Positions 15,693-23,322 of a stretch of 27,660 bases of DNA are shown piece after piece. Location of the stretch: assembly GCA_044426085.1 (NCBI GenBank), contig JAWXUU010000019.1:1-27660 (forward strand). The letters run 5' to 3'. Each line of letters starts with the position of its first letter. Position 1 is the stretch's first letter. Under the pieces are notes generated by a model. It ran no database searches. It saw only the letters and a list, made by a program, of their open reading frames with translations, and was not told the origin of the DNA. The stretch comes from JAWXUU01 sp044426085 (GTDB taxonomy: Bacteria; Bacillota; Clostridia; Christensenellales; CAMQZB01). The position numbers and the translations under genes were made by a program.

Positions 15693-16670
15693 TCACACTT
15701 CCTCCGCCATTTTATTTTTTGCAAGTTTTCTTTTTGCTCTTTCTTCTAGCTTTCTTGCTTTATAATACGATTTCATTATTCTTTGCGCTTTTAGTTTTGG
15801 GTTTGAAATTTCATCGATTGCAAAGTTGATTAGCGTTAGGCTTAGTCCAAGCATAACAAGCCCAATAACTGCACCTGCAATTTCCCACCAATATCCGCTG
15901 TAGAACGCTCCTGAATTTTTTGCGTTGTTAATTATCATTCCCCATGTGACAGAGCTTGAATCACCAAAACCAATGATTTCCATTGTTGCGTGTGCTGTGA
16001 TTGCGTATATCATTGTTGAAACGAATGATGAAGATATGATAGAAAGCATGTTTGGCATGATTTCAAAGAACAAAATTCTGATTTTGCTTTCGCCTAGGGT
16101 TTCTGCTGACCTCACGAAGTCGCGGTTTCTGATACTCATTGTTTGTGCACGGAGTACTCTCGCACCCCAAGGCCATGATGTGAATCCGATAACAAGACAA
16201 ATCAAAACTGGAGAAACTGAACCCATCATTGCTGCTATTATCAACAAAAGCACAAGTGAAGGAATAACCATCATAACGTTTGTGATAATGCTTATAATGT
16301 TATCGTACATTCCACCAATATATCCTGAGCTGATACCAATTGTCATTGCCAAAATTGTTGTGATTCCCGCAGCAAGCAAGCCAACAGCGATTGATTTTCT
16401 TCCACCGTATAGCGTTTGCGACCAAACATCCCTGCCTAGTCTTGTTGTTCCCAAGATGTGATCGCTTGATGGTGCTGTGTGGTATAGTCCATCGTATCTA
16501 AACATTGGATCGTGAACAGTGAACAGCCCTGCAAATAATGTTAGCGTTAGAAGAAATAGCAAAATTATTAGTCCTGTTGCAAATTTTGGACTGCTTTTTA
16601 GAAATGCAAAGAATCTTTTGCATGTTTTTTTCAAAGAGGAAATCCCTTTCGTATTTTTAATTTTTTCCAT
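15693..16670 (-). CDS. Oligopeptide-type ABC permease (DppC/OppC-like)
   Basis: A 325-aa inner-membrane permease with about six membrane segments. The N-terminal OppC pattern is present: a basic cytoplasmic leader, the first helix at about 35-52, then HILGTTRLGRDVWSQTLYGGRKS (about 70-92). The ATPase-docking EAA-type loop lies near RAQTMSIRNRDFVRSAETLGES (about 175-196). The C-terminus is long and basic. It forms the translocation pore with the permease at 16680. Its GGGGGG ribosome site overlaps the stop codon of that gene, leaving only nine bases between them. Confidence 0.9.
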   Translation of the reverse strand: MEKIKNTKGISSLKKTCKRFFAFLKSSPKFATGLIILLFLLTLTLFAGLFTVHDPMFRYDGLYHTAPSSDHILGTTRLGRDVWSQTLYGGRKSIAVGLLAAGITTILAMTIGISSGYIGGMYDNIISIITNVMMVIPSLVLLLIIAAMMGSVSPVLICLVIGFTSWPWGARVLRAQTMSIRNRDFVRSAETLGESKIRILFFEIMPNMLSIISSSFVSTMIYAITAHATMEIIGFGDSSSVTWGMIINNAKNSGAFYSGYWWEIAGAVIGLVMLGLSLTLINFAIDEISNPKLKAQRIMKSYYKARKLEERAKRKLAKNKMAEEV

Positions 16671-16679
16671 AATTCCCCC

Positions 16680-17672
16680 CTATTTGCTTCCTTGTCTTCT
16701 TGTTCTTGGGTCTATAATCAAGATTGCGATATCAGCAAGTAAATTAGCTGAAAGCATCAAAATAGTAGACATGAGCAAAATTCCTTGCATAAGCGTATAA
16801 TCTTTATAGCTTATCGCTGAAACCATTATGCTTCCAAGCCCTGGATAGTTGAAAAGTTGCTCTATAATAAGCGAACCGCCCAAAAGGAAACCAACTTGCA
16901 TTGCTAGCGTTGTCACCACTGGCAAAAGTGAGTTTCTTGCAGCGTATCCAAGCATGATTTTGCCATCTGGAACACCTTTTGCAATACCCATAGTTATGTA
17001 GTCATCACCAAGTTGATTTATCATATTTGCACGCATGCCCATGATTCCACCAAGTCCTGTCAAAACTATTGCTGTTATTGGAACAAATGCATGATAGAAT
17101 ATATCCATCCAATATTCATAGCCGTTTTTTGCAATAAACAATGGTGTCACGGCATATCCAGTCGGAAAAATTCCCGTGTAGCAAAGTGCAAAAAGCAAAA
17201 CGATTGCAGTGACTGCTGAAGGAATATTTGCCATAAGCTGACCACCAACCGTAACAACTGTGTCAAGTTTTGAGCCCCTGCGCCATGCAACAAGGATTCC
17301 AAGCAAGTTGTTGATAACAAAGCCAACGATAAGCGCGATACCCATCAAAAATACCGTCCAACCAAGTGCCCTTGAAATTGAATCTGTGACTGAAAGTGGA
17401 TAGTAATAAAACGAAGTTCCCCAATCACCAGAGAAAATTCCTTTAACATAATTTAAATAAGACACAATCAATGGCTCGTCTGAATTCAATCCAAACATCG
17501 CCTCTGTTGCCGCGATAACGCTTTCATCAATTTTTGTTCCACTTTGTGCTAGGTTTGCGAGATAACTATCAAGCGGAGAGCCTGGCATCATTCTTGGCAA
17601 AAAGAAATTTAGTGTGATTGCGCCCAAAAATGCAATGGCATAAAAGCCTATTCTTTTTAAAATGTATTTCAC
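16680..17672 (-). CDS. Oligopeptide-type ABC permease (DppB/OppB-like)
   Basis: A 330-aa membrane permease with six predicted helices. It opens with KYILKRIGFYAIAF, the usual OppB first helix, and has the LPRMMPGSPLD pattern, a docking loop with RANMINQLGDDYITMGIAKG, and the C-terminal NYPGLGSIMVSAI. The frame can start at a GTG at 17681, but AAAAGGG (17681-17687) would overlap that codon. The GTG at 17672, eight bases below the ribosome site, is therefore the likelier start and gives the standard N-terminus. A 99-bp gap with a strong hairpin separates it from the binding-protein gene. Confidence 0.88.
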   Translation of the reverse strand: MKYILKRIGFYAIAFLGAITLNFFLPRMMPGSPLDSYLANLAQSGTKIDESVIAATEAMFGLNSDEPLIVSYLNYVKGIFSGDWGTSFYYYPLSVTDSISRALGWTVFLMGIALIVGFVINNLLGILVAWRRGSKLDTVVTVGGQLMANIPSAVTAIVLLFALCYTGIFPTGYAVTPLFIAKNGYEYWMDIFYHAFVPITAIVLTGLGGIMGMRANMINQLGDDYITMGIAKGVPDGKIMLGYAARNSLLPVVTTLAMQVGFLLGGSLIIEQLFNYPGLGSIMVSAISYKDYTLMQGILLMSTILMLSANLLADIAILIIDPRTRRQGSK

Positions 17673-17694
17673 GATTTTCACCCTTTTACTTTTT

Positions 17695-17728
17695 GAGGAG
17701 ATTTTAAATTATTTTTAAAAATCTCCTC
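17695..17728 (-). other. Stem-loop between binding-protein and permease genes
   Basis: Perfect 11-bp arms GAGGAGATTTT (17695-17705) and AAAATCTCCTC (17718-17728). On the transcribed strand it is followed by A-rich rather than U-rich sequence, so it is not a simple terminator. Such hairpins after binding-protein genes often stabilise the upstream mRNA and reduce expression of the permeases. Confidence 0.6.
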
Positions 17729-17780
17729 GTTTATTTATTTGTTTATTTATGATTCTTATATAAAAGTTTCCTTGTTTTTA

Positions 17781-19508
17781 TTAGTCTTCAACTGCTTCCA
17801 ATGCCATGAGTTGCAAAATTTTTGAATCATGGTTTGTTAGTGCAGGATTGCAGAATGGATCTTCTTCTGTTGCCCAACCACTGAATCTTGCTTCGCTATA
17901 AACAACCCAGTTGCCGTTATATAAAATTGGAATGTTGATCATGTTTTCAGCAAAGAATACTTCAATTTCATTAGTAACTGCAAGAACTTCTTCTTCTGTT
18001 TCTGCTGTTGGCAAAGTTGCAATCAGCGCATTGATGTCTTCGTTGATATAGTTAGTTTGACAAACTGTCCACCATGTATTTGTCAATGCTGTGTCTGCAT
18101 TACCAATTGTTGTGTAGTAGAAGTTATAGATATCTGCATAGTTGCCGTATGCTGTGTAAAGCATATCCCAATCGCCACTGCCCCAACTGTCTGTGACAAG
18201 ACCTAGGTCTTTTGAAACCGCTGTTGCATTGATTCCGATTTCTCTCATACCTTCAGCAGCAATAATCGCACCATCGTTCCAATCTGTCCAACCTGCTGGT
18301 GAATCAATTTCAATTTCAACTTTTAGTCCGCTTGGTGTTTCACGATAGCCATCACCATCTATATCGATAAATCCAGCTTCATCCAAAAGTGCATTTGCCG
18401 CATCAATATCAAATGTTGTGTACTGTGCCATAATGGCTTCAGCTTCTTCTGACACATAAGAATAAACTGCTGGTGGAAGACCTGTGTTTGTTGGCACTGT
18501 GTCTACAAGATAGCCATATACAGCCGCTTCGTTGATAAATGTTCTATCGATAGACATTGAAACTGCACGTTTAAAGTCTACGCTATTGAAAGCTTCCAAA
18601 AGTCCTTCATCTTCTGTCATATAGTTCATGGAAATACGGACACCGTCGTTCATACCATAGAAATAGCTGTTATCAGAATTGCCATTCACATAGGTTTCTT
18701 CAATGTTTGCAATCATGATATGTGCCCAATCCACACTGCCTGATGCCAAAAGTGCAAGTGCGGCATCATTTGAGTTGAATTGAGGAGCACGAAGTTCATC
18801 AACAGCGAGGTTTTCCGCTTGCCAGAACAAAGGGTTTGCTGCGATTGAAATCATTTCAGAAGAGAATGAAAGCACTTCACAGAAAGCTCCTGTCACAACT
18901 GGATAAGTTGTTTCATATATATATGTTGCTGGATTGTCGATTTCGCTCCAAATATGCTCTGGAACCATCCAACGGCTTGCAAAAAGTGTGTTTCGGTGGA
19001 AACGATTTTCGTTCACCATAACTATTTGCACTGTATAATCATCGATTTTTGTTACTGACTCAATTTGTGATAAAGAACCATCCATCCAATCACCTTTCGT
19101 GTCAATTTCAGGATGTTCTTGTGTGTATAGGAATGTGAAAACAACATCATCAGCGTTGAACTCTTCACCATCAGACCACACGATTCCCTCTCTCAAATAT
19201 ACTGTTAGTGTTTTGTTATCATCTTCAGACACAATATCTTCAGCAAGCCACATTGTTTCTTCGTTTGTATATGAATCAACAATCATGAGTGGCTCAAACA
19301 TAAAACCTTGAACAAATTGATACACAGATGCAACAAATGGACTGAAGTTATTTGTCCAACCTTCCGTTTGGTCAAAAAGCACAGTCAGCACTTCATAATC
19401 ATCGCCATAGCTATCGCTATAATCAATTCCACAACCCGAAAGAGTTGTTGAAAGCAAGCACACGATTAAAATAACCGCAAGCAGTTTAGTTAGTTTTGAT
19501 TTCATCAT
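17781..19508 (-). CDS. Solute-binding lipoprotein, SBP_bac_5 (oligopeptide/oligosaccharide type)
   Basis: A 575-aa exported lipoprotein. The signal peptide (basic MKSK, hydrophobic 8-23) ends in the lipobox LSGC with Cys26 as the lipidated residue. The mature part matches family 5 binding proteins: LREGIVWSDGEEFNADDVVFT (about 106-126), FKRAVSMSIDR (about 320) and an IDIDGDGYRETPSG calcium-site-like loop. It captures the substrate outside the cell and delivers it to the permease pair. The family is named for peptides, but the GH3, phosphorylase-like and kinase genes in the operon argue for a beta-gluco-oligosaccharide. Two adjacent ATGs (19508, 19505) follow a GGGAGG site, six bases before the first. 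Confidence 0.9.
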   Translation of the reverse strand: MMKSKLTKLLAVILIVCLLSTTLSGCGIDYSDSYGDDYEVLTVLFDQTEGWTNNFSPFVASVYQFVQGFMFEPLMIVDSYTNEETMWLAEDIVSEDDNKTLTVYLREGIVWSDGEEFNADDVVFTFLYTQEHPEIDTKGDWMDGSLSQIESVTKIDDYTVQIVMVNENRFHRNTLFASRWMVPEHIWSEIDNPATYIYETTYPVVTGAFCEVLSFSSEMISIAANPLFWQAENLAVDELRAPQFNSNDAALALLASGSVDWAHIMIANIEETYVNGNSDNSYFYGMNDGVRISMNYMTEDEGLLEAFNSVDFKRAVSMSIDRTFINEAAVYGYLVDTVPTNTGLPPAVYSYVSEEAEAIMAQYTTFDIDAANALLDEAGFIDIDGDGYRETPSGLKVEIEIDSPAGWTDWNDGAIIAAEGMREIGINATAVSKDLGLVTDSWGSGDWDMLYTAYGNYADIYNFYYTTIGNADTALTNTWWTVCQTNYINEDINALIATLPTAETEEEVLAVTNEIEVFFAENMINIPILYNGNWVVYSEARFSGWATEEDPFCNPALTNHDSKILQLMALEAVED

Positions 19509-19546
19509 ATTTTTCCTCCCAGAAAATTACTTATATTAAGCCTTAC

Positions 19547-19576
19547 GGCTATTTATCATATTTGAAATAAATAGCC
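19547..19576. other. Stem-loop between lacI-type gene and binding-protein gene
   Basis: Perfect 10-bp arms GGCTATTTAT (19547-19556) and ATAAATAGCC (19567-19576) with a 10-base loop. There is no U-tract on the transcribed side. It could be an mRNA processing or stability element separating the low-level regulator message from the transporter message. Confidence 0.55.
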
Positions 19577-19594
19577 AGCCCTTATCAAAACCTA

Positions 19595-20608
19595 CTATTC
19601 ATTTAAATTTTTAACTGATTGTCCTTTCAACAGTTTGCCTTCCACAGTCACTGTTGTCGGAGTGAAACACTTTGGATTTTCAACCGCATCAATAAGCAAC
19701 CTAGCTGACTCAAATCCCATTTGTTTTGAATTTTGTTGCCACGTCATAAGTCTTGGTCGCATAACTTGCGTGATAAGCATGCCATCATAGCCAGCAATAC
19801 TTATATTTTCAGGATAAGACAGACCCTCTTTTTCTATTGCGTTCATTCCTCCAATCATCGCAAAGTCATCTTGATATATAATAAATGTTGGTGGGATTTT
19901 CAACCCTAGCAACCTATGAGTTATTTCTTCAGCTGATTCTGGACTGTGATATATTCCACTTTGCAAATATGAATCATGAATATTCAATTGATGCTTTTCT
20001 ATTGATCTGTGGAAACTTGCTATACGTTTTTTCGTTACTGATGTGATTTCACCGTGTATCATCGCAATCTTACTGTGCCCCATTGAAACTGCATAATCAA
20101 TCATGCTCTCTATTCCTTGGTTGTTATCACTCATAACAGCACCGCAGCCGTTATATAGATAGTCGATTGTAACAACTGGAACGTCGCTCTTCATAAGCTC
20201 GATTATTCCATCGTCATCAAATTCAGCAGTAATAATCAAAACTCCGTCACAGCCATATGTTCGCACATATTCAAGATATGAAACTTTATTTTTCCCAAGT
20301 GTGTCACCGATGAATGTTATTGTGTAGCCTGCATTTTTTGTGGCATGAATAAATTCATTCAAGATTGTGGCAAACAACTCGTGTGTCACTCCACCTTCAG
20401 GACCATGAGCAAATAAAACACCAAGCATGTATGACCTTCTAGTTTTCAAACTAGCTGCAGCAGCATTTCTCGTGTAGCCCATTTGCTTTGCGACTTCTTT
20501 AACCCTTTCTTTAGTTTTAGGGCTTATGTCTTTTTCATCCCTTAAAGCTTTAGAAACAGCCATAGCCGATAACCCACATTCCTTTGCAATTTCTTTTATC
20601 GTTACCAT
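19595..20608 (-). CDS. LacI-family transcriptional repressor of the oligosaccharide operon
   Basis: A 337-aa LacI/GalR protein of normal length. The N-terminal helix-turn-helix (TIKEIAKECGLSAMAVSKAL, residues 3-22) and hinge helix (TRNAAAASLKTRR) are complete, and a periplasmic-binding-protein-like ligand domain follows (about 60-330). It is the first gene of the operon, 86 bp ahead of the binding-protein gene. Three copies of a CTTTATCGTTAAAG-like site in front of it are natural targets, so it should repress itself and the whole operon until a sugar inducer binds. AGGAGA six bases upstream of the ATG supports the start. Confidence 0.92.
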   Translation of the reverse strand: MVTIKEIAKECGLSAMAVSKALRDEKDISPKTKERVKEVAKQMGYTRNAAAASLKTRRSYMLGVLFAHGPEGGVTHELFATILNEFIHATKNAGYTITFIGDTLGKNKVSYLEYVRTYGCDGVLIITAEFDDDGIIELMKSDVPVVTIDYLYNGCGAVMSDNNQGIESMIDYAVSMGHSKIAMIHGEITSVTKKRIASFHRSIEKHQLNIHDSYLQSGIYHSPESAEEITHRLLGLKIPPTFIIYQDDFAMIGGMNAIEKEGLSYPENISIAGYDGMLITQVMRPRLMTWQQNSKQMGFESARLLIDAVENPKCFTPTTVTVEGKLLKGQSVKNLNE

Positions 20609-20628
20609 AATATATCTCCTTATGTATT

Positions 20629-20642
20629 CTTTATCGTTAAAG
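20629..20642. promoter_or_regulatory. LacI-type operator O1
   Basis: CTTTATCGTTAAAG, a 14-bp palindrome centred on CG with one mismatched pair. It starts two bases below the -10 box of promoter P1 and so covers the transcription start. Confidence 0.7.
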
Positions 20643-20644
20643 TA

Positions 20645-20673
20645 ATTTTATCAAAAAATAACGCATTTGTCAA
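20645..20673 (-). promoter_or_regulatory. Promoter P1 of the oligosaccharide operon
   Basis: On the minus strand: TTGACA (20668-20673), a 17-bp spacer, TAAAAT (20645-20650). The leader to the repressor ATG is about 30 nt. Confidence 0.8.
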
Positions 20674-20837
20674 TATGTTTTTAAACAATATGCGGTATTT
20701 GTACTGAAATAATACTTTATAAAGGATAGATGGATTATTTTTGATAACTTGTAAAGTTATTTAGCTATTCAAAATCTGATATTCTATTTTATAAAAGCAA
20801 TTGAAAATTTGTCGATTAGTTGACTGAAATTTATTTA

Positions 20838-20851
20838 CTTTATCGTTATAG
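20838..20851. promoter_or_regulatory. LacI-type operator O2
   Basis: CTTTATCGTTATAG, differing from O1 at one position. It lies four bases below the -10 box of promoter P2. O1 and O2 centres are 209 bp apart, close to 20 helical turns, which would favour looping. Confidence 0.6.
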
Positions 20852-20855
20852 TTGC

Positions 20856-20884
20856 ATATTAACACACTTTTTGCACTTTGTCAA
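20856..20884 (-). promoter_or_regulatory. Promoter P2, distal promoter of the oligosaccharide operon
   Basis: On the minus strand: TTGACA (20879-20884), a 17-bp spacer, TAATAT (20856-20861). It repeats the P1 layout with an operator at its start site. It would make a transcript with a leader of about 240 nt before the repressor gene; no convincing ORF is seen in that leader. Confidence 0.7.
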
Positions 20885-20966
20885 TAGAAAAATACAAAAA
20901 ATATGAAGTTTTTTTACTTTTTTTATTGATTTTAACAAAAAAATCCATAAATTTAGCGAAATTTAA

Positions 20967-20980
20967 GTTTAACGATAAAG
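20967..20980. promoter_or_regulatory. LacI-type operator O3
   Basis: GTTTAACGATAAAG, one base different from the inverted O1 sequence. No good promoter accompanies it, so it may be an auxiliary site. The rest of the gap (20981-21194) is AT-rich, has two or three ACGCTAAA-like words (near 21043 and 21092), and holds no gene I can support. Confidence 0.5.
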
Positions 20981-21194
20981 TTAATAGAAAAATGGCGTAC
21001 TTTTTATAAAAACCATACTTTTTTATTTATTTGGAAAAATACACGCTAAAATTTAGCTTTATTCTTCATTATTACGTCTATTATTTAAATAATTAACGCT
21101 AAATTTATACACCAGCCAAAATAAACTCAACTCAAAAATTCAGTATAAGTCAAAAAAATACATAGATAAAATACACAAAGCACCACACCCCCGA

Positions 21195-21268
21195 AGTAAA
21201 TAAAAATAAATTTTATTTATTTTAGGCAATAAAAAATCCACCAACGCTAATTAACATTGGTGGATTTT
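21195..21268. repeat. Repeat A, copy 2: terminator plus 3' flank
   Basis: Counterpart of 326-398. Shared words include AGTAAATAAAAAT at the far end and TCCACCAACG in the hairpin. This copy has the perfect, unwobbled stem and may be the older form. Confidence 0.8.
21231..21268 (-). terminator. Rho-independent terminator of the membrane-XRE gene
   Basis: Perfect 12-bp stem AAAATCCACCAA (21233-21244)/TTGGTGGATTTT (21257-21268) followed by six T residues on the minus strand. It lies 8 bp after the stop codon of the gene at 21277. Confidence 0.88.
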
Positions 21269-21272
21269 ATCT

Positions 21273-21456
21273 TATTTTATCCGATTTCTCTTATTAACTC
21301 TTCTGGTGAAATTCCATATAACTTTGCGAGTACTATGAGATTCGATGTGCTTGGATCGGATGTGCCATTCTCCCACTTAGATACAGCTTGACGTGATACA
21401 CCCACAGCTTCTGCGACAAATTCTTGTGTCATTTTGCATTCTACCCTATGCTTTTT
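21273..21456. repeat. Repeat B, copy 2: source region of the XRE duplication
   Basis: The 184 bp matching 2218-2401. Here the block is the 3' half of a complete gene, so this is the likely parent copy. Confidence 0.85.
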
Positions 21457-21615
21457 TAAAATCTCAGCGAGCGATTGTCTTGTTATTTTTTGTTCATCCC
21501 TTACATCGCTCGATCTTAAATATTTCAAGAGGGCTTTCACTACAAGAATAATTAGCCATATCCAAAAACCAAGCATTATAATAGAAAAAATTCCAAAGAT
21601 TATTGCATTAATCAT
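21277..21615 (-). CDS. Membrane-anchored XRE-family regulator (112 aa)
   Basis: An N-terminal membrane helix (about residues 4-30, rich in I, L, W and F) is followed by a charged linker (33-50) and a C-terminal Cro/CI helix-turn-helix (about 52-110: TQEFVAEAVG, RQAVSKWENGTSDPS). The protein would be tethered to the membrane with its DNA-binding domain in the cytoplasm. This order is the reverse of the XRE protein at 1512-2051. A weak AAAGGA site lies about 11 bases upstream, and an extended -10 promoter precedes the gene. It is monocistronic with a strong terminator. Its last 60 codons are duplicated at 2218-2401. The target and signal are unknown. Confidence 0.8.
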   Translation of the reverse strand: MINAIIFGIFSIIMLGFWIWLIILVVKALLKYLRSSDVRDEQKITRQSLAEILKKHRVECKMTQEFVAEAVGVSRQAVSKWENGTSDPSTSNLIVLAKLYGISPEELIREIG

Positions 21616-21644
21616 TTTTTAATCCGTCCTTTTATTTTTTCTTA

Positions 21645-21653
21645 ATTATATCA
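21645..21653 (-). promoter_or_regulatory. Extended -10 promoter of the membrane-XRE gene
   Basis: TGATATAAT on the minus strand, a TGn-TATAAT extended -10 element. No good -35 box lies at the usual distance. Confidence 0.5.
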
Positions 21654-21747
21654 TGCTAACCACAATTACACCACCAACTATTGCGATATTATCAGTTGCA
21701 TTTCGGTTGCGAATAGATATTTTTAGTTCAATTTACTATATCGGCAC

Positions 21748-21787
21748 AAAAAGCCCCCGCTCTTGTTTACAAAGTTGGAGGCTTTTT
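21748..21787 (-). terminator. Terminator of the sigma-factor operon
   Basis: AAAAAGCC (21748-21755) pairs with GGCTTTTT (21780-21787), with further CC/GG pairing inside and a short inner stem in the loop. T residues follow on the minus strand, and also on the plus strand. Confidence 0.8.
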
Positions 21788-21809
21788 TTATATTATTTTA
21801 TCATTTTAT

Positions 21810-22805
21810 TCATTTCTTTATATCTTGCAGAATTTTATCAAGCACATCATCACTTGGCTGGATGTTTTCAGTTTTGATTGCGTTTTTAATTTGTGATTTT
21901 GAAATCTTGATTTCGCTTTTTGTTTCTCCATTGGAAAGTGCTAATGCTTTTGCATTTTGAGATTTTCTATACATGAAAATTCCCAAGATTGCAACTAGCA
22001 AAAGTGATATTGCAATATAAAATGTATTATTATTTGTTGTGCCACCTATTCCAGTTGTTTCACCTACGCCCATGCTTACTTCATAGTCATCAGTTGTTGT
22101 TGTGCTGATAACTTCCACCATGCCTGCAAATTCTTTTTCGATGGTTTGGTTATATTTCAATAATTGTATGCTCGTGATTTCATTTACAAAAGCGATATAT
22201 ACTGATTCGGTATTTAAACCAAGAAACACGTCGGAAATATTTTCATCGTTCCAAGACAATATTTCTTCTTTCGCTTGATTTCTTTGGTTATAGCTATATT
22301 CACATTCCACAAATTCCACTGTGCAGTTTGAGCCTACAAGATTTAAGATTTCAGCTTTTATTTCTTCAGTCATGCCAACAACGCCGATTTCATACTTGAA
22401 TAATTTCTCCGTATCAGATATCATTGTTCCACCTGCTAGATGCGCATATGAAATATAATCAGGATATCCATTTTCGTACCAATATTCTTCGATGTTTTCA
22501 ATGTCGCCAGATCCATATTCGCCATCAAAAAATGCGCCGTAGTTATCAGGTGTTACAACTTGGGCATTTGGATCTTCTTCCACTGCTCCATCGCTATCCA
22601 GTTGTGGTGACGTTGTTGACTGAGGGTCACTCACTACAATACCGCCATCTGGAAGGGTTGGCTCTATTATTTGCAGGTTATATGCAGGCGTGTTTTGCTC
22701 TGTTTCGCTTGCAAGTGCGACCTTAGGCGCAGTGAATACAAAAGCTGTTATCATCATCACCGCAAGCAAAATTGCTGTTATTTTTTTATTTATTATCTTA
22801 TTCAT
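21810..22805 (-). CDS. Single-pass membrane protein paired with an ECF sigma factor
   Basis: A 331-aa protein of no family I recognise. It has a signal peptide (basic MNKIINKK, hydrophobic 11-26, likely cut after ALA at 30-32), an acidic extracellular region (about 34-255), a Thr/Gly-rich stalk, one membrane helix near 262-280 and a 52-residue lysine-rich cytoplasmic tail. The open frame extends upstream to 22874, but the ATG at 22805 has GGAG nearby and gives a clean signal peptide. It overlaps the sigma gene by 8 bp, so the two are coupled. In this position one expects an anti-sigma factor. Here the only cytoplasmic part is the C-terminal tail, so any sigma binding must involve that. The role is inferred from position alone. 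Confidence 0.75.
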   Translation of the reverse strand: MNKIINKKITAILLAVMMITAFVFTAPKVALASETEQNTPAYNLQIIEPTLPDGGIVVSDPQSTTSPQLDSDGAVEEDPNAQVVTPDNYGAFFDGEYGSGDIENIEEYWYENGYPDYISYAHLAGGTMISDTEKLFKYEIGVVGMTEEIKAEILNLVGSNCTVEFVECEYSYNQRNQAKEEILSWNDENISDVFLGLNTESVYIAFVNEITSIQLLKYNQTIEKEFAGMVEVISTTTTDDYEVSMGVGETTGIGGTTNNNTFYIAISLLLVAILGIFMYRKSQNAKALALSNGETKSEIKISKSQIKNAIKTENIQPSDDVLDKILQDIKK

Positions 22806-23319
22806 TATTATCTCCGTTAAAATACTTTTGAAGCTGAGAAATTCCTTTGTGATATTTCCAAATAACAGTGCCAAGTGGCGTTTTCGTTATTTCAGAAATC
22901 TCACGGAATTTGAGTCCAGCATTGATATGCAAGGTGATAATTTCTTTTGCACTTTCGGAGGCGCGTGTCATTGCAGATTCTATATCTAGTTTGTCGCTTT
23001 CTGCACCCCATGGGTTATATGCGCCCTCTTCTTTTGTCGGCTCGCCAGCTCGCTTTTGCCACCGCAGATTATCCAGTGCCATATTGCGTGCCATTTGAAA
23101 AATATATGCCCTTGGCTTTTTTACTGTTATATTTTGAGCATTCTTATAAAGCCTAACAAAAAACTCCTGCATCACATCTTCAGCTTCTGCCTTGTTTCCC
23201 ACAATGCGATATATAATCGTGAAAATAGGAATTTTCATATCGCCATAAACCTCAGCAAGGGCGCTCACATCAGAACTTGCCATGCGTGATAATATAAGTT
23301 GCAACTCTTTATCTGTCAT
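22798..23319 (-). CDS. ECF-type RNA polymerase sigma factor
   Basis: A 173-aa sigma-70 family protein of the extracytoplasmic-function class, with only the two essential domains. Sigma-2 spans about residues 22-90 (GNKAEAEDVMQEFFVRLYKN, then RAYIFQMARNMALDNLR). Sigma-4 spans about 114-165, with the helix-turn-helix LKFREISEITKTPLGTVIWK. It directs RNA polymerase to a small regulon, probably in response to an envelope signal. It is preceded by a coupled small ORF and overlaps the membrane-protein gene by 8 bp. AAGGAG seven bases upstream fixes the start. Confidence 0.92.
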   Translation of the reverse strand: MTDKELQLILSRMASSDVSALAEVYGDMKIPIFTIIYRIVGNKAEAEDVMQEFFVRLYKNAQNITVKKPRAYIFQMARNMALDNLRWQKRAGEPTKEEGAYNPWGAESDKLDIESAMTRASESAKEIITLHINAGLKFREISEITKTPLGTVIWKYHKGISQLQKYFNGDNNE

Positions 23320-23322
23320 AAT

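Noticed and set aside
20594..20607. A fourth LacI-operator-like word (TTTATCGTTA) inside codons 1-5 of the repressor gene
   Set aside because: It encodes the conserved VTIKE start of LacI proteins, so the match is explained by coding constraint, and the outer operator bases do not match.
20674..21194. Hidden gene in the long gap upstream of the LacI-type gene
   Set aside because: No frame of useful length with a ribosome site on either strand. The DNA is very AT-rich and contains promoters and operators.
22806..22874. Longer N-terminus (23 extra residues) for the sigma-partner membrane protein
   Set aside because: It overlaps the sigma gene and would bury the signal peptide. The internal ATG at 22805 has its own ribosome site and a clean signal sequence.
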